Assembly (NCBI GenBank): GCA_910575795.1
Contig: CAJTGE010000011.1
Coordinates: 62,001-126,000, forward strand
Length of the DNA: 64,000 nucleotides
Source of the DNA: Clostridiaceae bacterium
GTDB lineage: Bacteria; Bacillota; Clostridia; Lachnospirales; Lachnospiraceae
Reading direction: 5' to 3'
The position numbers were made by a program, and so were the translations under genes. The first letter of the stretch is position 1; each line of letters opens with the position of its first letter. Of the stretch, positions 25,967 to 35,770 are shown piece by piece. The notes below the pieces were generated by a model that made no database searches, was not told the origin of the DNA, and worked only from the letters and a program-made list of their open reading frames with translations.

Positions 25967-28900
25967 TCACTTCAATATCTGATCCAATGTCCAGAACAGC
26001 TTTTTAACATCAATCGGCTTGGATATATGGCCGTTCATCCCGCACCGCATGGCCTCCTGCTTATCTTCCTCAAATGCATTCGCTGTCATGGCAATAATCG
26101 GAATGGAAGCCAGAGCCCTGTTCTTCAATTTACGGATCTCCCGGGTCGCCTCATAGCCGTTCATGACCGGCATCTGCACATCCATGAGCACTAACTGATA
26201 GTATCCCGGCCGGGACCTTTTTACCTTCTCAACCGCAATCTGCCCGTTATCCGCTACTTCGACAGAAAATCCTGCGTCCTCCAGGAGCACTGTGGCGATC
26301 TCCTGGTTCAATGCCACATCCTCTGTCAGCAGGATGCGCCCTGTATGGGCTTTCTGCTCATTCTCGGGCGCCTCTTCCTCTGCCTTATCATCCGCATGTA
26401 TGACAGAATGCAGGCAGCTACGCAGCTCTGACAAAAACAGCGGCTTGCTGCAGAACGCCGTCACTCCGGCCTCCCTGCCCTCTTTTTCAATGTCAAACCA
26501 GTCATAGGCCGTCAGGACAATGATTGGCACATCCTCGCCCATCTCCTTGCGGATCCTCCGCGTCACTTCAATGCCGTTCATATCCGGGAGCATCCAGTCG
26601 ATCACATATACACTGTAGTTATCCTTACGCATAGCCGCCTGGCGCGTGCGCAGAACCGCTTCTTTGCCGGATAAGGTCCATTCCGCGCGCAGGCCGATCT
26701 GCTGAAGCATATAGGACACGCTGTCGCAGGTATTAAAATCGTCGTCCACCACCAGCGCCCGGCAGTTTTTAAGCTCCGGTATGCCCACCGGCTCCTTTTC
26801 CCCGGAATCCAGCCGCAGGGTTAAGTAAACCGTAAACTCCGTGCCCACGCCCTGCTCGCTCTTTACATCAATGGCGCCGTTCATCATGTCCACGATATTT
26901 TTCGTGATCGCCATCCCGAGCCCGGTTCCCTGAATCTTGCTGATTGTAGAGTTCTTCTCCCGCTCAAACGGCTCAAAAATATGGGATACGAATTCCCGGC
27001 TCATGCCGATGCCAGTATCCTTGATATGAAATTCATAATTTGCATATCCCGCCGGCGCTCCGGCTTTCTCAATGATCCGGACCGTGATAATGCCTCCGGC
27101 CTTTGTGTACTTCACGGCATTGCTCAAAAGGTTTAAGAGCACCTGGTTCAGCCGCAGCTTGTCGCAGTAAATATTCTCATTCATCACATCCACTGCGTCC
27201 ATATACAGCTCAAGCTGCTTGGCATGGATCTCCGCCAGCAGGATATTGCGCAGCCCGTGCAGAATGTCCGGCAGCCTGCACGGCTTCTCCTCCAGATGCA
27301 TCTTGCCGCTCTCGATACGGCTCATATCCAGAATATCATTAATAAGGCTCAGCAGGTGATTGCCGGACGCCATGATTTTTTCCAGATACTCTCTTACCTG
27401 TTCCGTCTGATCGATATGCGTAATTGCCAGCGCCGTAAAACCGACGATAGCATTCATCGGCGTTCGGATGTCGTGCGACATGTTGGAAAGAAATACGCTC
27501 TTGGCCCGGCTGGCTCTGTTTGCCTGCAAAAGCGCATCCTCCAGCAGGTTCTTTTTCTCCATCTCATCGCGGATCTCCCTGTCCACGCTGCGAAATCCCA
27601 GGACTGCGCCGTGATCCCCGTCCCACACGCCCGCCCGCACTGCCTTGAGCTGGTAGTAGACCGTCCCGCTGTCCGTTGTAATGCGGTAATTCACATAATC
27701 CGTCTTCTTTTCCACCAGCTCTTTTCTGAGGCGCTCGAGAGAGGCGAACTGCCGCAGCGTTTCCTGATCCTCTGCATGCACATGTTTTTCTATGTAACAC
27801 CCCATGCTCTCTTCCAGGGAAATGTCTCCTTTGAACGAAATCTCACGCCCGCAGCTCTTGCTGTCGTTACTGCGGATCATCCGCCCTCTGCCCGAATCGA
27901 GATCAAAAAAGCAGACCACGCTGTAATCAATGCTCAGCGCCTGTACAAGCTCCATCTGGCGTCTCTCATTTTTTTCCTCTTCAAGCTTCTGCGCCGTACA
28001 GTCCAAAAGGAAGCGCTGGTAAAACAGCTTCCCATTTTCCCTTAAGAGCTTAACATTGCCCATCACATGCAGGATCTCCCCGGTTCTGTGACGCACGCGG
28101 TATTCCACGCTGACGCTGTCTCCCTCCTCCTGCAGCTCGCGGATCGCGTCCTGAAGCTCCTGTCTGTCCTCGTCCAGGACAGATGACGCGATCAGGAAAA
28201 ATCCCTGATCCATCAGTTCATTCTGGGATTCATAACCCAGAATGTGCAGGGCGGCCCTGTTTACGCTGAGAATCTCGGAGCCGTCGAGGCTGTGGCAGAT
28301 CACGCCGCAGTCCATGGTGGTAAAGATTGTCTCCAGCGTCCGGCTTTTCTGGATAATCTCCTGCTTATAGATGCGCTCCTGCGTCACATCAACCGCAATG
28401 CCCACGGTTCCCATCACGCTTCCGTCAGGATTATAGAGCGGGGACTTATACGTGGTGAGCATCCTTAAGCCCTCTCCGGTCACAATCGTCTCTTCCGTCA
28501 CAACCGTCTGCCCTGTTTCCATAACCTTTTGTTCTGACTCTCTGCAGACCGGATCATCCTCCTCGACATCCCAGATATATGCGTGGCCGCGCCCTTCCAC
28601 CTGCTCCCTGGTCTTATTCACGCTTTTACAGAAACTGGCGTTCACCTTTTCATGAATGCCGTCCTTATCCTTAAACCAGATGAGGTTTGGGCTGTTGTTA
28701 ATGGCCGTCTCCAGAAAATGGCTGGCCTCCCAGAAATCCCTGCTCGTTTTCAGGGCCTGCTGCCATCTCAGAAAGCGGAAGCGCAGCTCCTCTTCAGACA
28801 TCGGAAGCGTCCACACATCCTTTATCTCCGGCAGAGCGCCTGCCAGCAGCGGGATCTGGGCCTTATCCGCGAGCACAATCAGCTCCGCCTCCCCCTTCTT

Positions 28901-29110
28901 GGATGAACGCAGCGCCCCGAGCGTTTTCTCCACATCCATATCCTGTAACTCCGCCAGGATCACATCCGCTCCCGACGCCAGCGCTTCATCCGGTTCATCG
29001 CTTTCAGAAAACTCATGCGTAAAATGTTCAAGCGGCGGCATTTCCTTTATTATTTCAGCCATGCGCCGTTCATGGCCTGTCAAATAAATACGAATATGGC
29101 AATGATACAT
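25967..29110 (-). CDS. Hybrid sensor histidine kinase with PAS and two receiver domains
   Basis: 1047 aa, no membrane segment, so cytoplasmic. Order: an N-terminal receiver-like domain without a clear phosphoacceptor (1-130); PAS repeats at about 145-270, 275-395 and 400-520; HisKA with SNMSHDIRTPMNAIVG; HATPase with NLLSNAVKYTKAGG, DTGIGMS and GTGLGMAITK; receiver 1 (ALVVDDDFNTC; Asp in VIDWMLPDMNG); and receiver 2 (LLTEDVALNQ; Asp in LMDVQMPVMNG). Ribosome site GGGGGAACGGATTC. Relatives in gut clostridia are abundant and mostly uncharacterised; the ligand and the output partner are not visible here. Confidence 0.94.
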   Translation of the reverse strand: MYHCHIRIYLTGHERRMAEIIKEMPPLEHFTHEFSESDEPDEALASGADVILAELQDMDVEKTLGALRSSKKGEAELIVLADKAQIPLLAGALPEIKDVWTLPMSEEELRFRFLRWQQALKTSRDFWEASHFLETAINNSPNLIWFKDKDGIHEKVNASFCKSVNKTREQVEGRGHAYIWDVEEDDPVCRESEQKVMETGQTVVTEETIVTGEGLRMLTTYKSPLYNPDGSVMGTVGIAVDVTQERIYKQEIIQKSRTLETIFTTMDCGVICHSLDGSEILSVNRAALHILGYESQNELMDQGFFLIASSVLDEDRQELQDAIRELQEEGDSVSVEYRVRHRTGEILHVMGNVKLLRENGKLFYQRFLLDCTAQKLEEEKNERRQMELVQALSIDYSVVCFFDLDSGRGRMIRSNDSKSCGREISFKGDISLEESMGCYIEKHVHAEDQETLRQFASLERLRKELVEKKTDYVNYRITTDSGTVYYQLKAVRAGVWDGDHGAVLGFRSVDREIRDEMEKKNLLEDALLQANRASRAKSVFLSNMSHDIRTPMNAIVGFTALAITHIDQTEQVREYLEKIMASGNHLLSLINDILDMSRIESGKMHLEEKPCRLPDILHGLRNILLAEIHAKQLELYMDAVDVMNENIYCDKLRLNQVLLNLLSNAVKYTKAGGIITVRIIEKAGAPAGYANYEFHIKDTGIGMSREFVSHIFEPFEREKNSTISKIQGTGLGMAITKNIVDMMNGAIDVKSEQGVGTEFTVYLTLRLDSGEKEPVGIPELKNCRALVVDDDFNTCDSVSYMLQQIGLRAEWTLSGKEAVLRTRQAAMRKDNYSVYVIDWMLPDMNGIEVTRRIRKEMGEDVPIIVLTAYDWFDIEKEGREAGVTAFCSKPLFLSELRSCLHSVIHADDKAEEEAPENEQKAHTGRILLTEDVALNQEIATVLLEDAGFSVEVADNGQIAVEKVKRSRPGYYQLVLMDVQMPVMNGYEATREIRKLKNRALASIPIIAMTANAFEEDKQEAMRCGMNGHISKPIDVKKLFWTLDQILK

Positions 29111-29210
29111 GAATCCGTTCCCCCTGTGTGTTACAGATGATTAGTATAAATTTGCGAATAAATACATCCCTTTTTGCAGGCCGTAACTGCTCCTGTCACA
29201 AAAACTGCTG

Positions 29211-31469
29211 TTACAGGCCCTGCCTTAAATATTCTCCTGTCACGCTGCCTTCTGCCTCCAATGCGCCTTTTGGCGTCCCCGCATATAAAAGCCTCCCTCC
29301 GGCATTCCCGCCGCCAGGCCCCAGCTCAATCAGATAGTCCGCATCCTTCATCACATCCAGGCTGTGTTCGATGATAAACAGCGTATTACCCCGTTCCGCC
29401 ATCTCATTAAACAGCTTCATCAGACGGCGGATATCGTCCAGATGAAGGCCGTCCGTGGGCTCATCGAGGATAAAAATCCGCCCCTGCTCCTCAAGCCGCC
29501 CCGCCAGCTTTACACGCTGCAGCTCGCCCCCGGATAAGGTAGTCATGGACTGATTCAGATGGAGGTAGCCAAGCCCGACCTTTAAAAGAGTCTCCAGCTT
29601 TTTCACAAGCGGCTCGCCCTCAAAAAAGCGCGCCGCCCGGCGGACCGTCATATCCATCACCTCCGCGATATTCTTTTCCTTATACCGGTACTGCAGAACT
29701 TCCTGTGAATACCGGGTTCCCCCGCAGACCTCGCAGATCGTCTCGATCGCGTCCATGTAGGCCATATCGGACACGATCACGCCCTTTCCCTGGCAGGCGG
29801 GGCAGCCGCCTTTTGAATTAAAGCTGAAATACGCCTGAGCCACATGGTTTTCCTTTGCAAACAGGCTCCGTATCTCATCGGCAATGTCGAGATAGGTGGC
29901 CGGCGTGGAGCGCAGGTTGATCCCGATATCCTTCTGCCGGATGGAAATCACCTCCTCCGGACAGCGGCTCTGAAAATATTCCATCAGGGAGCTTTTCCCT
30001 GAGCCCGCCACGCCCGCGATCACGGTTATGACTCCCAGCGGCAGATCCACGGAAACCTGCTTTAAATTGTGCAGCGAAGCCCCTTCCAGATGGAACCATC
30101 CGGACGGCCTGCGCAGTTCTTCCTTAAACGGCAGACGCGTCCGCAGCATACGCCCGGTAAGCGTATCGGAGCGCAGAAGCTCATCATAACTGCCCTCAAA
30201 CATGATCCTGCCCCCGTTCATGCCCGCTTCGGGTCCCATATCCACTATATGATCCGCCAAAGCGATCACTTCCCGGTGATGCTCTACAATCATAACCGTG
30301 TTTCCATGATTTTTCAACTTAATCAGAGAATTTTTCAGATTTTGAATATCGCGTGAATGAAGTCCCACGCTCGGCTCATCCAGGACATACATCATATCCG
30401 TCAGCGGCGAGTTAATATACCTGGCAATTTTAATGCGCTGCGCCTCTCCGCCTGACAGGGTATCCGTCCCCCGGCTCAGGGACAGGTAACCAAGCCCAAT
30501 CTCAATCAGGGCGTCAAGACGTTTTAAAATCTCCCTCTTCAAATCCACGGCCAGCGGATCCTCAATTCCCCGGATAAAGGCCGCCGCGTCCGGAATCGGA
30601 AGATCCGCCGCCTCGCAGATATTCAGGCCGCTTATCCGGCAGCTCCGGATCCGCTCGTTGAGCCTAGCCCCCTTACAGTCCGGGCAGGTAAAGACGCTGA
30701 CAATCCGGTCCAGCTCCTTTTTGTGAAGCTGACCCTCTTTAGAATTGATAATGCTCCTGTACATCCTGGGATAGATCCCCTCATACTTCGCCGACTTCGG
30801 CCAGTTTGCGGGCGGGTTCTTCAGCCTTATCTGGGGAGAATATAAAAACAGCTCCATCTCCTCATCCGAATAATCGCGTATCTTTTTATCCAGATCAAAA
30901 AGGCCGCTGTAGGCGTAGCGCTTCCATCTCCACGCCCCTGTGGTAAAGGCCGGCCATTTGATCACGCCCTCGTCATTTAAGCACTTGTCAAAATCCACCA
31001 GCTTATGGATATCCAGCTCCGTCACGGTCCCCAGCCCCTCGCAGCGCCCGCACTTCCCGTTCGGATGGTTAAAGGAAAAGCTGTCCGAATACCCCACAAA
31101 CGGCTTCCCCACCCTCGAAAACAGGAGGCGCAGCAGCGCGTAAATATCCGTGTACGTCCCCACCGTCGAGCGTGAATTCGCCGTCGGTTTCTTCTGATCA
31201 ATTACAATCGTTACCGGAAGATTCTCAACCCGCTCCACCTCCGGCCTTCCGTATTTGGGAAGAAACTGCTGGATAAAGCTGGGAAACGTAGCGTTCAGCT
31301 CCCGCCTCGACTCTGCCGCAATCGTATCCAGGCACAGGGAAGATTTCCCGGATCCGGAAACACCGGTAAACACCGTGATCTTCTTTTTCGGTATGCGCAA
31401 GGATACATTCTTTAAATTATTCTCGCTCGCATTCGTAATCTCAATGTACGCCTGATTTTCCGTCCCCAT
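29211..31469 (-). CDS. Short UvrA paralogue (drug-resistance type, UvrA2-like)
   Basis: 752 aa from ATG 31469. Two ABC modules like UvrA: Walker [10 protein letters not shown] and GVAGSGKSS, signatures TLSGGEAQR and TLSGGELQR, and the second zinc module (CPACQGKG...CEVCGGTRY). The first zinc module and UvrB-binding region of true UvrA are missing; only about 50 residues separate RSTVGTYTDIYALLRL from the CGRCEGLG motif. Short UvrA-like proteins such as Streptomyces DrrC confer resistance to DNA-binding drugs. The upstream tetR gene and the leader with terminators fit inducible resistance. Excision repair proper is unlikely. Confidence 0.9.
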   Translation of the reverse strand: MGTENQAYIEITNASENNLKNVSLRIPKKKITVFTGVSGSGKSSLCLDTIAAESRRELNATFPSFIQQFLPKYGRPEVERVENLPVTIVIDQKKPTANSRSTVGTYTDIYALLRLLFSRVGKPFVGYSDSFSFNHPNGKCGRCEGLGTVTELDIHKLVDFDKCLNDEGVIKWPAFTTGAWRWKRYAYSGLFDLDKKIRDYSDEEMELFLYSPQIRLKNPPANWPKSAKYEGIYPRMYRSIINSKEGQLHKKELDRIVSVFTCPDCKGARLNERIRSCRISGLNICEAADLPIPDAAAFIRGIEDPLAVDLKREILKRLDALIEIGLGYLSLSRGTDTLSGGEAQRIKIARYINSPLTDMMYVLDEPSVGLHSRDIQNLKNSLIKLKNHGNTVMIVEHHREVIALADHIVDMGPEAGMNGGRIMFEGSYDELLRSDTLTGRMLRTRLPFKEELRRPSGWFHLEGASLHNLKQVSVDLPLGVITVIAGVAGSGKSSLMEYFQSRCPEEVISIRQKDIGINLRSTPATYLDIADEIRSLFAKENHVAQAYFSFNSKGGCPACQGKGVIVSDMAYMDAIETICEVCGGTRYSQEVLQYRYKEKNIAEVMDMTVRRAARFFEGEPLVKKLETLLKVGLGYLHLNQSMTTLSGGELQRVKLAGRLEEQGRIFILDEPTDGLHLDDIRRLMKLFNEMAERGNTLFIIEHSLDVMKDADYLIELGPGGGNAGGRLLYAGTPKGALEAEGSVTGEYLRQGL

Positions 31470-31521
31470 CACCTTTCTCTTTCCCCGTTTCTTCATTAAA
31501 ATATGCCGCGTGCAGCTCCGT

Positions 31522-31614
31522 AAAAAGGATCCCCCTGTCCGGGATCGGGCAGGGAAGGTTACTTCCCCTGCTATCTGCGCCGGGCGTCCGTCAGCTTGCT
31601 GACATATTTCCTTT
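31522..31614 (-). promoter_or_regulatory. Possible attenuator leader of the UvrA2-like gene
   Basis: Reading leftward there is AAAGGAAAT, then ATGTCAGCAAGCTGA (31605-31591, a four-residue peptide M-S-A-S) inside the hairpin GTCAGC/GCTGAC. Then comes a hairpin at 31549-31571 (GCAGGGGAAG/CTTCCCTGC). Last is GATCCC/GGGATC (31528-31546) followed by CTTTTT, which looks like an intrinsic terminator 53 nt before the coding start. The layout resembles translation-coupled attenuators of antibiotic resistance genes. No separate promoter is seen, so it may act on read-through from tetR. Confidence 0.4.
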
Positions 31615-31627
31615 AGACGCCCGTGTG

Positions 31628-31656
31628 CAAAAAAAGAATCCTGCCCTGCAGGATTC
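31628..31656 (-). terminator. Terminator after the tetR gene
   Basis: GAATCCTGC (31648-31656 as read leftward) pairs with GCAGGATTC through a 3-nt loop and is followed by TTTTTTT on the minus strand. A strong intrinsic terminator 96 nt after the tetR stop. Confidence 0.8.
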
Positions 31657-31751
31657 TCCGCCTTCTGGCGCGCCGGCGCTTGAAACAGGCCCGCCGGACG
31701 CCGGGCCCATACATCCTCATCAACACTCACTGGCATTTGCGCAGCGACGTA

Positions 31752-32342
31752 TCAGGCCCGCCCCGTCCCCCGGACGCCGCCGAAAATCAGGGGCATGGTT
31801 CTCCTCGTATACTCTCCCAAAGAATAATTCCCGTTGGAGATACAATAATCATAGATAATCGCCCTCTCACAGAGCGTGTACAGCCTGGCAACCTCATAGT
31901 AGGGGAGCTCCCTTGTGATCTGCCCCCTTCTCTGGCCCTCATCCACCAACTGGTTTATCATTTTGTAATAAAAGCGGTTCTGATCCAGCAGGTGCTTATC
32001 CCCTTTGGTCACCACCTGGGAGGAGTAAAGGGAGGCCAGAAGACCGACCGGAATCTCCTCTCCTATCATATCATGAATACTATAGCAAAGGAATAAAAGC
32101 TTTTCATAACTGTCCATCTCCGGATCCAGCGTCTGAATCACTTCTTCATATTTTGCGTCAAATATCTCAGGCAGAGAGGATAAAAGTTCATCCTTCCCGC
32201 TGTAATAGTGATAGAAACTCCCTTTTGAGGTTCCTGACTGGAGGATGATCTCATCAATCGTCGTATCTTCATATCCCTTTTCATGGAACAGCTTCCATGC
32301 CACACGGGCAATTCTGGCCTTTGTCTCACTTCCTTTTGCCAT
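31752..32342 (-). CDS. TetR/AcrR family regulator
   Basis: 196 aa. The N-terminal DNA-binding domain is typical: RIARVAWKLFHEKGYEDTTIDEIILQSGTSKGSFYHYYSGKDELL (residues 10-54). The C-terminal helical ligand domain is of the sort that carries an extra helix pair (YYKMINQLVDEGQRRGQITREL). It is upstream of the UvrA2-like gene and probably regulates it and itself. A possible promoter is TTTACT, 17 nt, TACAAT about 55 nt upstream. The region from 32400 to 32580 holds nothing else I can identify. Confidence 0.92.
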   Translation of the reverse strand: MAKGSETKARIARVAWKLFHEKGYEDTTIDEIILQSGTSKGSFYHYYSGKDELLSSLPEIFDAKYEEVIQTLDPEMDSYEKLLFLCYSIHDMIGEEIPVGLLASLYSSQVVTKGDKHLLDQNRFYYKMINQLVDEGQRRGQITRELPYYEVARLYTLCERAIIYDYCISNGNYSLGEYTRRTMPLIFGGVRGTGRA

Positions 32343-32585
32343 CTGTTTTTCCCTCGTTTCATCAAAAATGTGCCTGACTTCTATTGTATCATTAAATTGG
32401 AACGAAGTAAAGGCAAAGGTTGGATTCTTATTTGCGGTCTTGGTTGCGGGAATTACGTCATGTTTATATTTTGGCCATGGTTTAAGTGTGGGAAGGCCGC
32501 CATGGACGTATGCCGAAAATAGCGCATCCTTATATATGATATCAGGCGATCTCAGGGATAAATGATGCCTGCCGTCCTCTTACCC

Positions 32586-32749
32586 AGAGCGTGTTTGAAA
32601 ATTGCTTTCTGGTAGCTGTGCGTGCCACTTTGTGGGAGATTTGTGCCAAATGAACGCGGCGCAGTGGGCTGCGTTAAGTGAATTTGGCACAAATATACCG
32701 CGAAGTGGGGCGTGCAGATGCCAGGAATGAATTTTCAAACACGCTCTAG
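32586..32749. repeat. Palindromic element type A, copy 3
   Basis: A 164-bp copy in the opposite orientation to copy 1 (AGAGCGTGTTTGAAAATTGC at the left, TTTTCAAACACGCTCTAG at the right), centre GCAGTGGGCTGC. The left end lacks the C of CTAG (reads CCAGAG). Directly abuts type B copy 3 through a shared CTAG. Confidence 0.85.
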
Positions 32750-32912
32750 TACAGTATTGCATTAATTCGCGAGTAAACAGCACTCGCTATCCGCGCCCTC
32801 TGCACGCCTGCAAAGCTAGCCGTAGACTCCACTATGCCGTCGCTTCGCAGACGCACAGATGACACGAATATCAATCGCTTTTTACTTGCAAATTAATGCA
32901 ACGCTGTACTAG
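32746..32912. repeat. Palindromic element type B, copy 3
   Basis: A 167-bp copy, same orientation as B copy 1 and again directly to the right of a type A element. Its right end (TTAATGCAACGCTGTACTAG) runs into the mogA reading frame and provides that gene's last residues and its TAA stop (32893-32895). Confidence 0.85.
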
Positions 32913-33390
32913 CGCACTCCCCCGCCTCCCCCAGAAGGATTTCCAGCCCATGCCGTAATTCCGGCAGAATATATTCCAGACACTCGCGGACCGCCTTGGG
33001 GCTTCCCGGCAGGTTCACGATCAGGGAGCGCCCCCGGATCCCGCTGGCAGCCCTTGTCAGCATGGCGCGTCTTGTAAACTGCATACTGTACGCCCGCATC
33101 GCCTCCGGAATTCCGGGAACCATCCGCTCGGCGGCGGCGGCTGTGGCCTCTGGCATCACATCCCGGGGAGAACAGCCCGTCCCTCCGGTAGTCAGCACCA
33201 AATCTGCTCTCCCCTCATCACAGATCCGTATCATCGCATCGCGGAGCATCGCAAAATCATCCGGAAGGAGCTCCCTCTGAACCACCTCATAGCCCGACGC
33301 GGTCACAATCTCCTCTATCACCGGCCCGCTTACATCCTCCCGCTGTCCCGCATACCCGGAATCGCTGGAAGTAATAATTGCAACTCTCAT
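32893..33390 (-). CDS. mogA: MogA/MoaB-type molybdopterin adenylyltransferase
   Basis: 165 aa from ATG 33390 (AAGGAGAGCCAGGAT upstream). It has the MogA fold signatures: AIITSSDSGYAGQREDVSGP at the start, VLTTGGTGCSPRDVMPEATA in the middle, and LIVNLPGSPKAVRECLEYILP near the end. MogA activates molybdopterin with ATP before molybdenum insertion. The last residues (STALH) and the stop come from a palindromic element, so the native C-terminus has been replaced, probably without loss of the active site. Cotranscribed with the MOSC gene and moaAC. Confidence 0.88.
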   Translation of the reverse strand: MRVAIITSSDSGYAGQREDVSGPVIEEIVTASGYEVVQRELLPDDFAMLRDAMIRICDEGRADLVLTTGGTGCSPRDVMPEATAAAAERMVPGIPEAMRAYSMQFTRRAMLTRAASGIRGRSLIVNLPGSPKAVRECLEYILPELRHGLEILLGEAGECASTALH

Positions 33391-33442
33391 ATCCTGGCTC
33401 TCCTTATAATATTTCAATTTTCCTGAATCCATAGACCGCGCA

Positions 33443-33874
33443 TTACTTAACAATCTCCAGCATATCCCCTTCTCTTATCGTCCCCCCGCTGATCACTCTG
33501 CTGAATACCCCCTCTCGGGGCATGATGCAATCTCCCATGGCCTGGAATATCGCGCACCCGTGATGGCATTCCTTCCCGATCTGCGTCAGTTCCAAAATCA
33601 CGTCATTGCACTGGAAGCGCGTCCCGATCGGAAGCGTCTTAAAGTCGATCCCTTCCACGACCAGATTCTCCCCGAACGCGCCGTCCTCCACCTGCGCGCC
33701 GCGCTTCCTGAATTCCTCGATCCTGTCATGGGACAGCAAACTCACCTGGCGGAGCCATTTCCCCGCGTGGGCGTCGCCCTCGATGCCAAAGTCCTCGATA
33801 AACCTTGCCTCATGGACATTTTTTTTCTGAACTCCCTTTATATCGCTTGTACAGACTGCAATTACCTTTCCCAT
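33443..33874 (-). CDS. MOSC domain protein
   Basis: 143 aa from ATG 33874 behind AGGAGGGAAAA. Single MOSC domain: GKVIAVCTSDIKGVQK, GIEGDAHAGKWLRQVSLL, GAFGENLVVEGIDF, IGTRFQCNDVILELTQIGKECHHGC, IMPREGVFSRVISGG. The conserved Cys of the MOSC domain is in KECHHGC. Stand-alone MOSC proteins in clostridia are encoded in molybdopterin clusters, as here (between moaA and mogA), and are thought to handle the sulfurated or maturing cofactor; the exact role is not established. Confidence 0.9.
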   Translation of the reverse strand: MGKVIAVCTSDIKGVQKKNVHEARFIEDFGIEGDAHAGKWLRQVSLLSHDRIEEFRKRGAQVEDGAFGENLVVEGIDFKTLPIGTRFQCNDVILELTQIGKECHHGCAIFQAMGDCIMPREGVFSRVISGGTIREGDMLEIVK

Positions 33875-33960
33875 TTTTCCCTCCTGCTTTCTTTTTGCCT
33901 GCTGCGCCAGCCCCGGTAACCGGAACTGAGTCTCTTTCATGTTCTTTTTATTCTATCAGA

Positions 33961-34028
33961 GTCAACACCCCCGCTGCAGGCAACGGAGCGTCAAGCCTGC
34001 AGCGCTGCAGAGCAGCGGGGTATTTGAC
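33961..34028. repeat. GC-rich hairpin element type G
   Basis: GTCAACACCCCCGCTGC (33961-33977) pairs with GCAGCGGGGTATTTGAC (34012-34028), two mismatches, around an inner CTGCAGGC/GCCTGCAG. It fills part of the 230-bp gap between moaA and the MOSC gene. No T-run follows, so it is not a standard terminator; it might protect or process the transcript. Confidence 0.6.
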
Positions 34029-34104
34029 CCTCGCGGCAGTCGCCAAATGTGCATGCAAGCATGCCCACCTGGCTCGTTGCTCGCGGGAATAAATCCCCTG
34101 ACGG

Positions 34105-35085
34105 TCAGCCGCCTATCTGCGACATGCCGCGGCGCTCTGCGCCCGCCGTCCGCGCGCAGCCTCCGAAATCGTGTCCTGACGGCTTGGTGCGCAGGGCTTT
34201 TTCGATGGCGGCTTTCAGCTCTTCTTCACTGCACCCGGCCGCCAGAAGGGGCTTTAGCTCCACGCCTGTATCGTACTGGAGGCAGGTCTTTAAAAAGCCT
34301 TCGGCAGTCAGGCGCACCCTGTTGCACTCAGAACAGAATTTGTGGGTGACTGCGCTGATAAAGCCGACCCGCCCGCAAAAGCCTTCGGCGGCGTAATATT
34401 TACAGGGGCCGTTTCCCTTTACGTCGCTGCACGGCGTTAAGGCGCCCAGATGCGCTTCCAGAAATTCCTTCAGCTCGTTTTCACTGATAAAGGGAAATTG
34501 GCTTCCGAGCCCGATAGGCATCATTTCAATAAAACGGACGTGGATCGGCTGGCTCTTTGCAAGCTGCAGCAGCTCCAAAATCCCCTGTTCACGCGGATCC
34601 CCCATCGGGACGCAGTTGATTTTAAGGGAAATCCGGTTCTTTAACGCTGCCTGGCGGATGCCCCGTATCACACGCTCCGCCTCGTCGCGCCTGGTGATCG
34701 CGCGGTAGCGGGCCGGATCCAGGGTGTCGAGGCTCACGGTTACGGCGTCGAGCCCGGCGTCGGCCAGGCTGTCGTACATCTCCTCCAGAAGGACTCCGTT
34801 CGTGGTGAGCGTGATATTTTCAATGCCCGGCGTCTGGCGGATGCGGGCAATTAAGTCTGTGACGCCCCGCCGCACCAGCGGCTCCCCGCCGGTTATTTTT
34901 ACCTTTTTAAGCCCCATGCCGGCCAGGACGCTGACAATCCGCAGGATCTCCCCAAAGCGCAGGATCCGATCGTGCGCAATGCTCTCCACCCCTTCCTCGG
35001 GCATACAGTACCGGCACCTTAAATTACACCGGTCCGTCACGGAAATGCGGATATAGTCAATGGTTCTGCCCATGCCGTCCGTCAT
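34105..35085 (-). CDS. moaA: GTP 3',8-cyclase MoaA
   Basis: 326 aa radical SAM enzyme that starts molybdopterin synthesis from GTP. N-terminal cluster CNLRCRYC (Cys20, 24, 27), TGGEPLVR, and the C-terminal second 4Fe-4S cluster with [19 protein letters not shown]. It ends ...RRGMSQIGG; the double Gly tail is the conserved element needed for GTP rearrangement. Its start overlaps the end of moaC by ATGA. Partner MoaC is encoded directly upstream. Confidence 0.95.
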   Translation of the reverse strand: MTDGMGRTIDYIRISVTDRCNLRCRYCMPEEGVESIAHDRILRFGEILRIVSVLAGMGLKKVKITGGEPLVRRGVTDLIARIRQTPGIENITLTTNGVLLEEMYDSLADAGLDAVTVSLDTLDPARYRAITRRDEAERVIRGIRQAALKNRISLKINCVPMGDPREQGILELLQLAKSQPIHVRFIEMMPIGLGSQFPFISENELKEFLEAHLGALTPCSDVKGNGPCKYYAAEGFCGRVGFISAVTHKFCSECNRVRLTAEGFLKTCLQYDTGVELKPLLAAGCSEEELKAAIEKALRTKPSGHDFGGCARTAGAERRGMSQIGG

Positions 35086-35558
35086 CTCGCAAAATCCCCG
35101 CTTTTCCCACCTGATTTTGTTTCCAGATGTATTTCATTCATCTCCATGCGCTTATCAATGGCCTTACACATATCGTAGATTGTCAGAAGCGTGACGCTCA
35201 CTCCCGTGAGGGCTTCCATCTCCACGCCGGTCTTTCCCTCCGCTGTCGCGGCGCAGATGACCTTGATCTCCATCTCTTCCTTATTAATCTCAAATTCAAT
35301 GCTGCACTTGGAAATAAACAGCGTATGGCACATGGGTATCAGGCCGGCCGTCTGCTTGACCGCCATGATTCCCGCCACCCTGGCCACGCCCAGGACGTCG
35401 CCCTTTTTTACGGTCCCGGCCATGACCGCTTTCATCACAGCCTCATTCACGCGGATCTTTCCCGTGGCTACTGCAGTGCGGGTGGTGACATCCTTATCCC
35501 CCACATCCACCATCACGGCGTTTCCCTTTGTATCAAAATGAGTCAATTTCTTTTCCAT
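35082..35558 (-). CDS. moaC: Cyclic pyranopterin monophosphate synthase MoaC
   Basis: 158 aa. Typical motifs: [57 protein letters not shown], and [26 protein letters not shown] with the catalytic Lys in the final helix. It performs the step after MoaA. First gene of the moaC-moaA-MOSC-mogA operon; moaD, moaE and moeA are not in the window. Confidence 0.96.
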   Translation of the reverse strand: MEKKLTHFDTKGNAVMVDVGDKDVTTRTAVATGKIRVNEAVMKAVMAGTVKKGDVLGVARVAGIMAVKQTAGLIPMCHTLFISKCSIEFEINKEEMEIKVICAATAEGKTGVEMEALTGVSVTLLTIYDMCKAIDKRMEMNEIHLETKSGGKSGDFAR

Positions 35559-35690
35559 GAATTTTCCTCGCTTTTTTAATAGTCCTGTTTAAAAATCACT
35601 TTATTTTTTTCATATTATATCGCTTATCGTTCTTGCTGTCATCTCTTTTTAGGAAAGTTTTGATTTCTTTATATTTTTTTCAAATTTCTA

Positions 35691-35747
35691 TTGTATTTCA
35701 AAGCAATTTGTAGTATTATAGACTCATAACTAGAACGTAGTCTAGTT
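35691..35747 (+). promoter_or_regulatory. Promoter and possible operator of the glycyl radical enzyme operon
   Basis: TTGTAT (35691-35696), 17 nt, TATTAT (35714-35719). Just downstream, around the predicted start, AACTAGA (35728-35734) and TCTAGTT (35741-35747) form a perfect 7-bp inverted repeat with a 6-bp spacer, a plausible operator. The AT-rich upstream stretch 35600-35690 contains no gene. The regulator is not identified in the neighbourhood. Confidence 0.6.
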
Positions 35748-35770
35748 TTCAAAAAAGGGGGGCGGGGATT

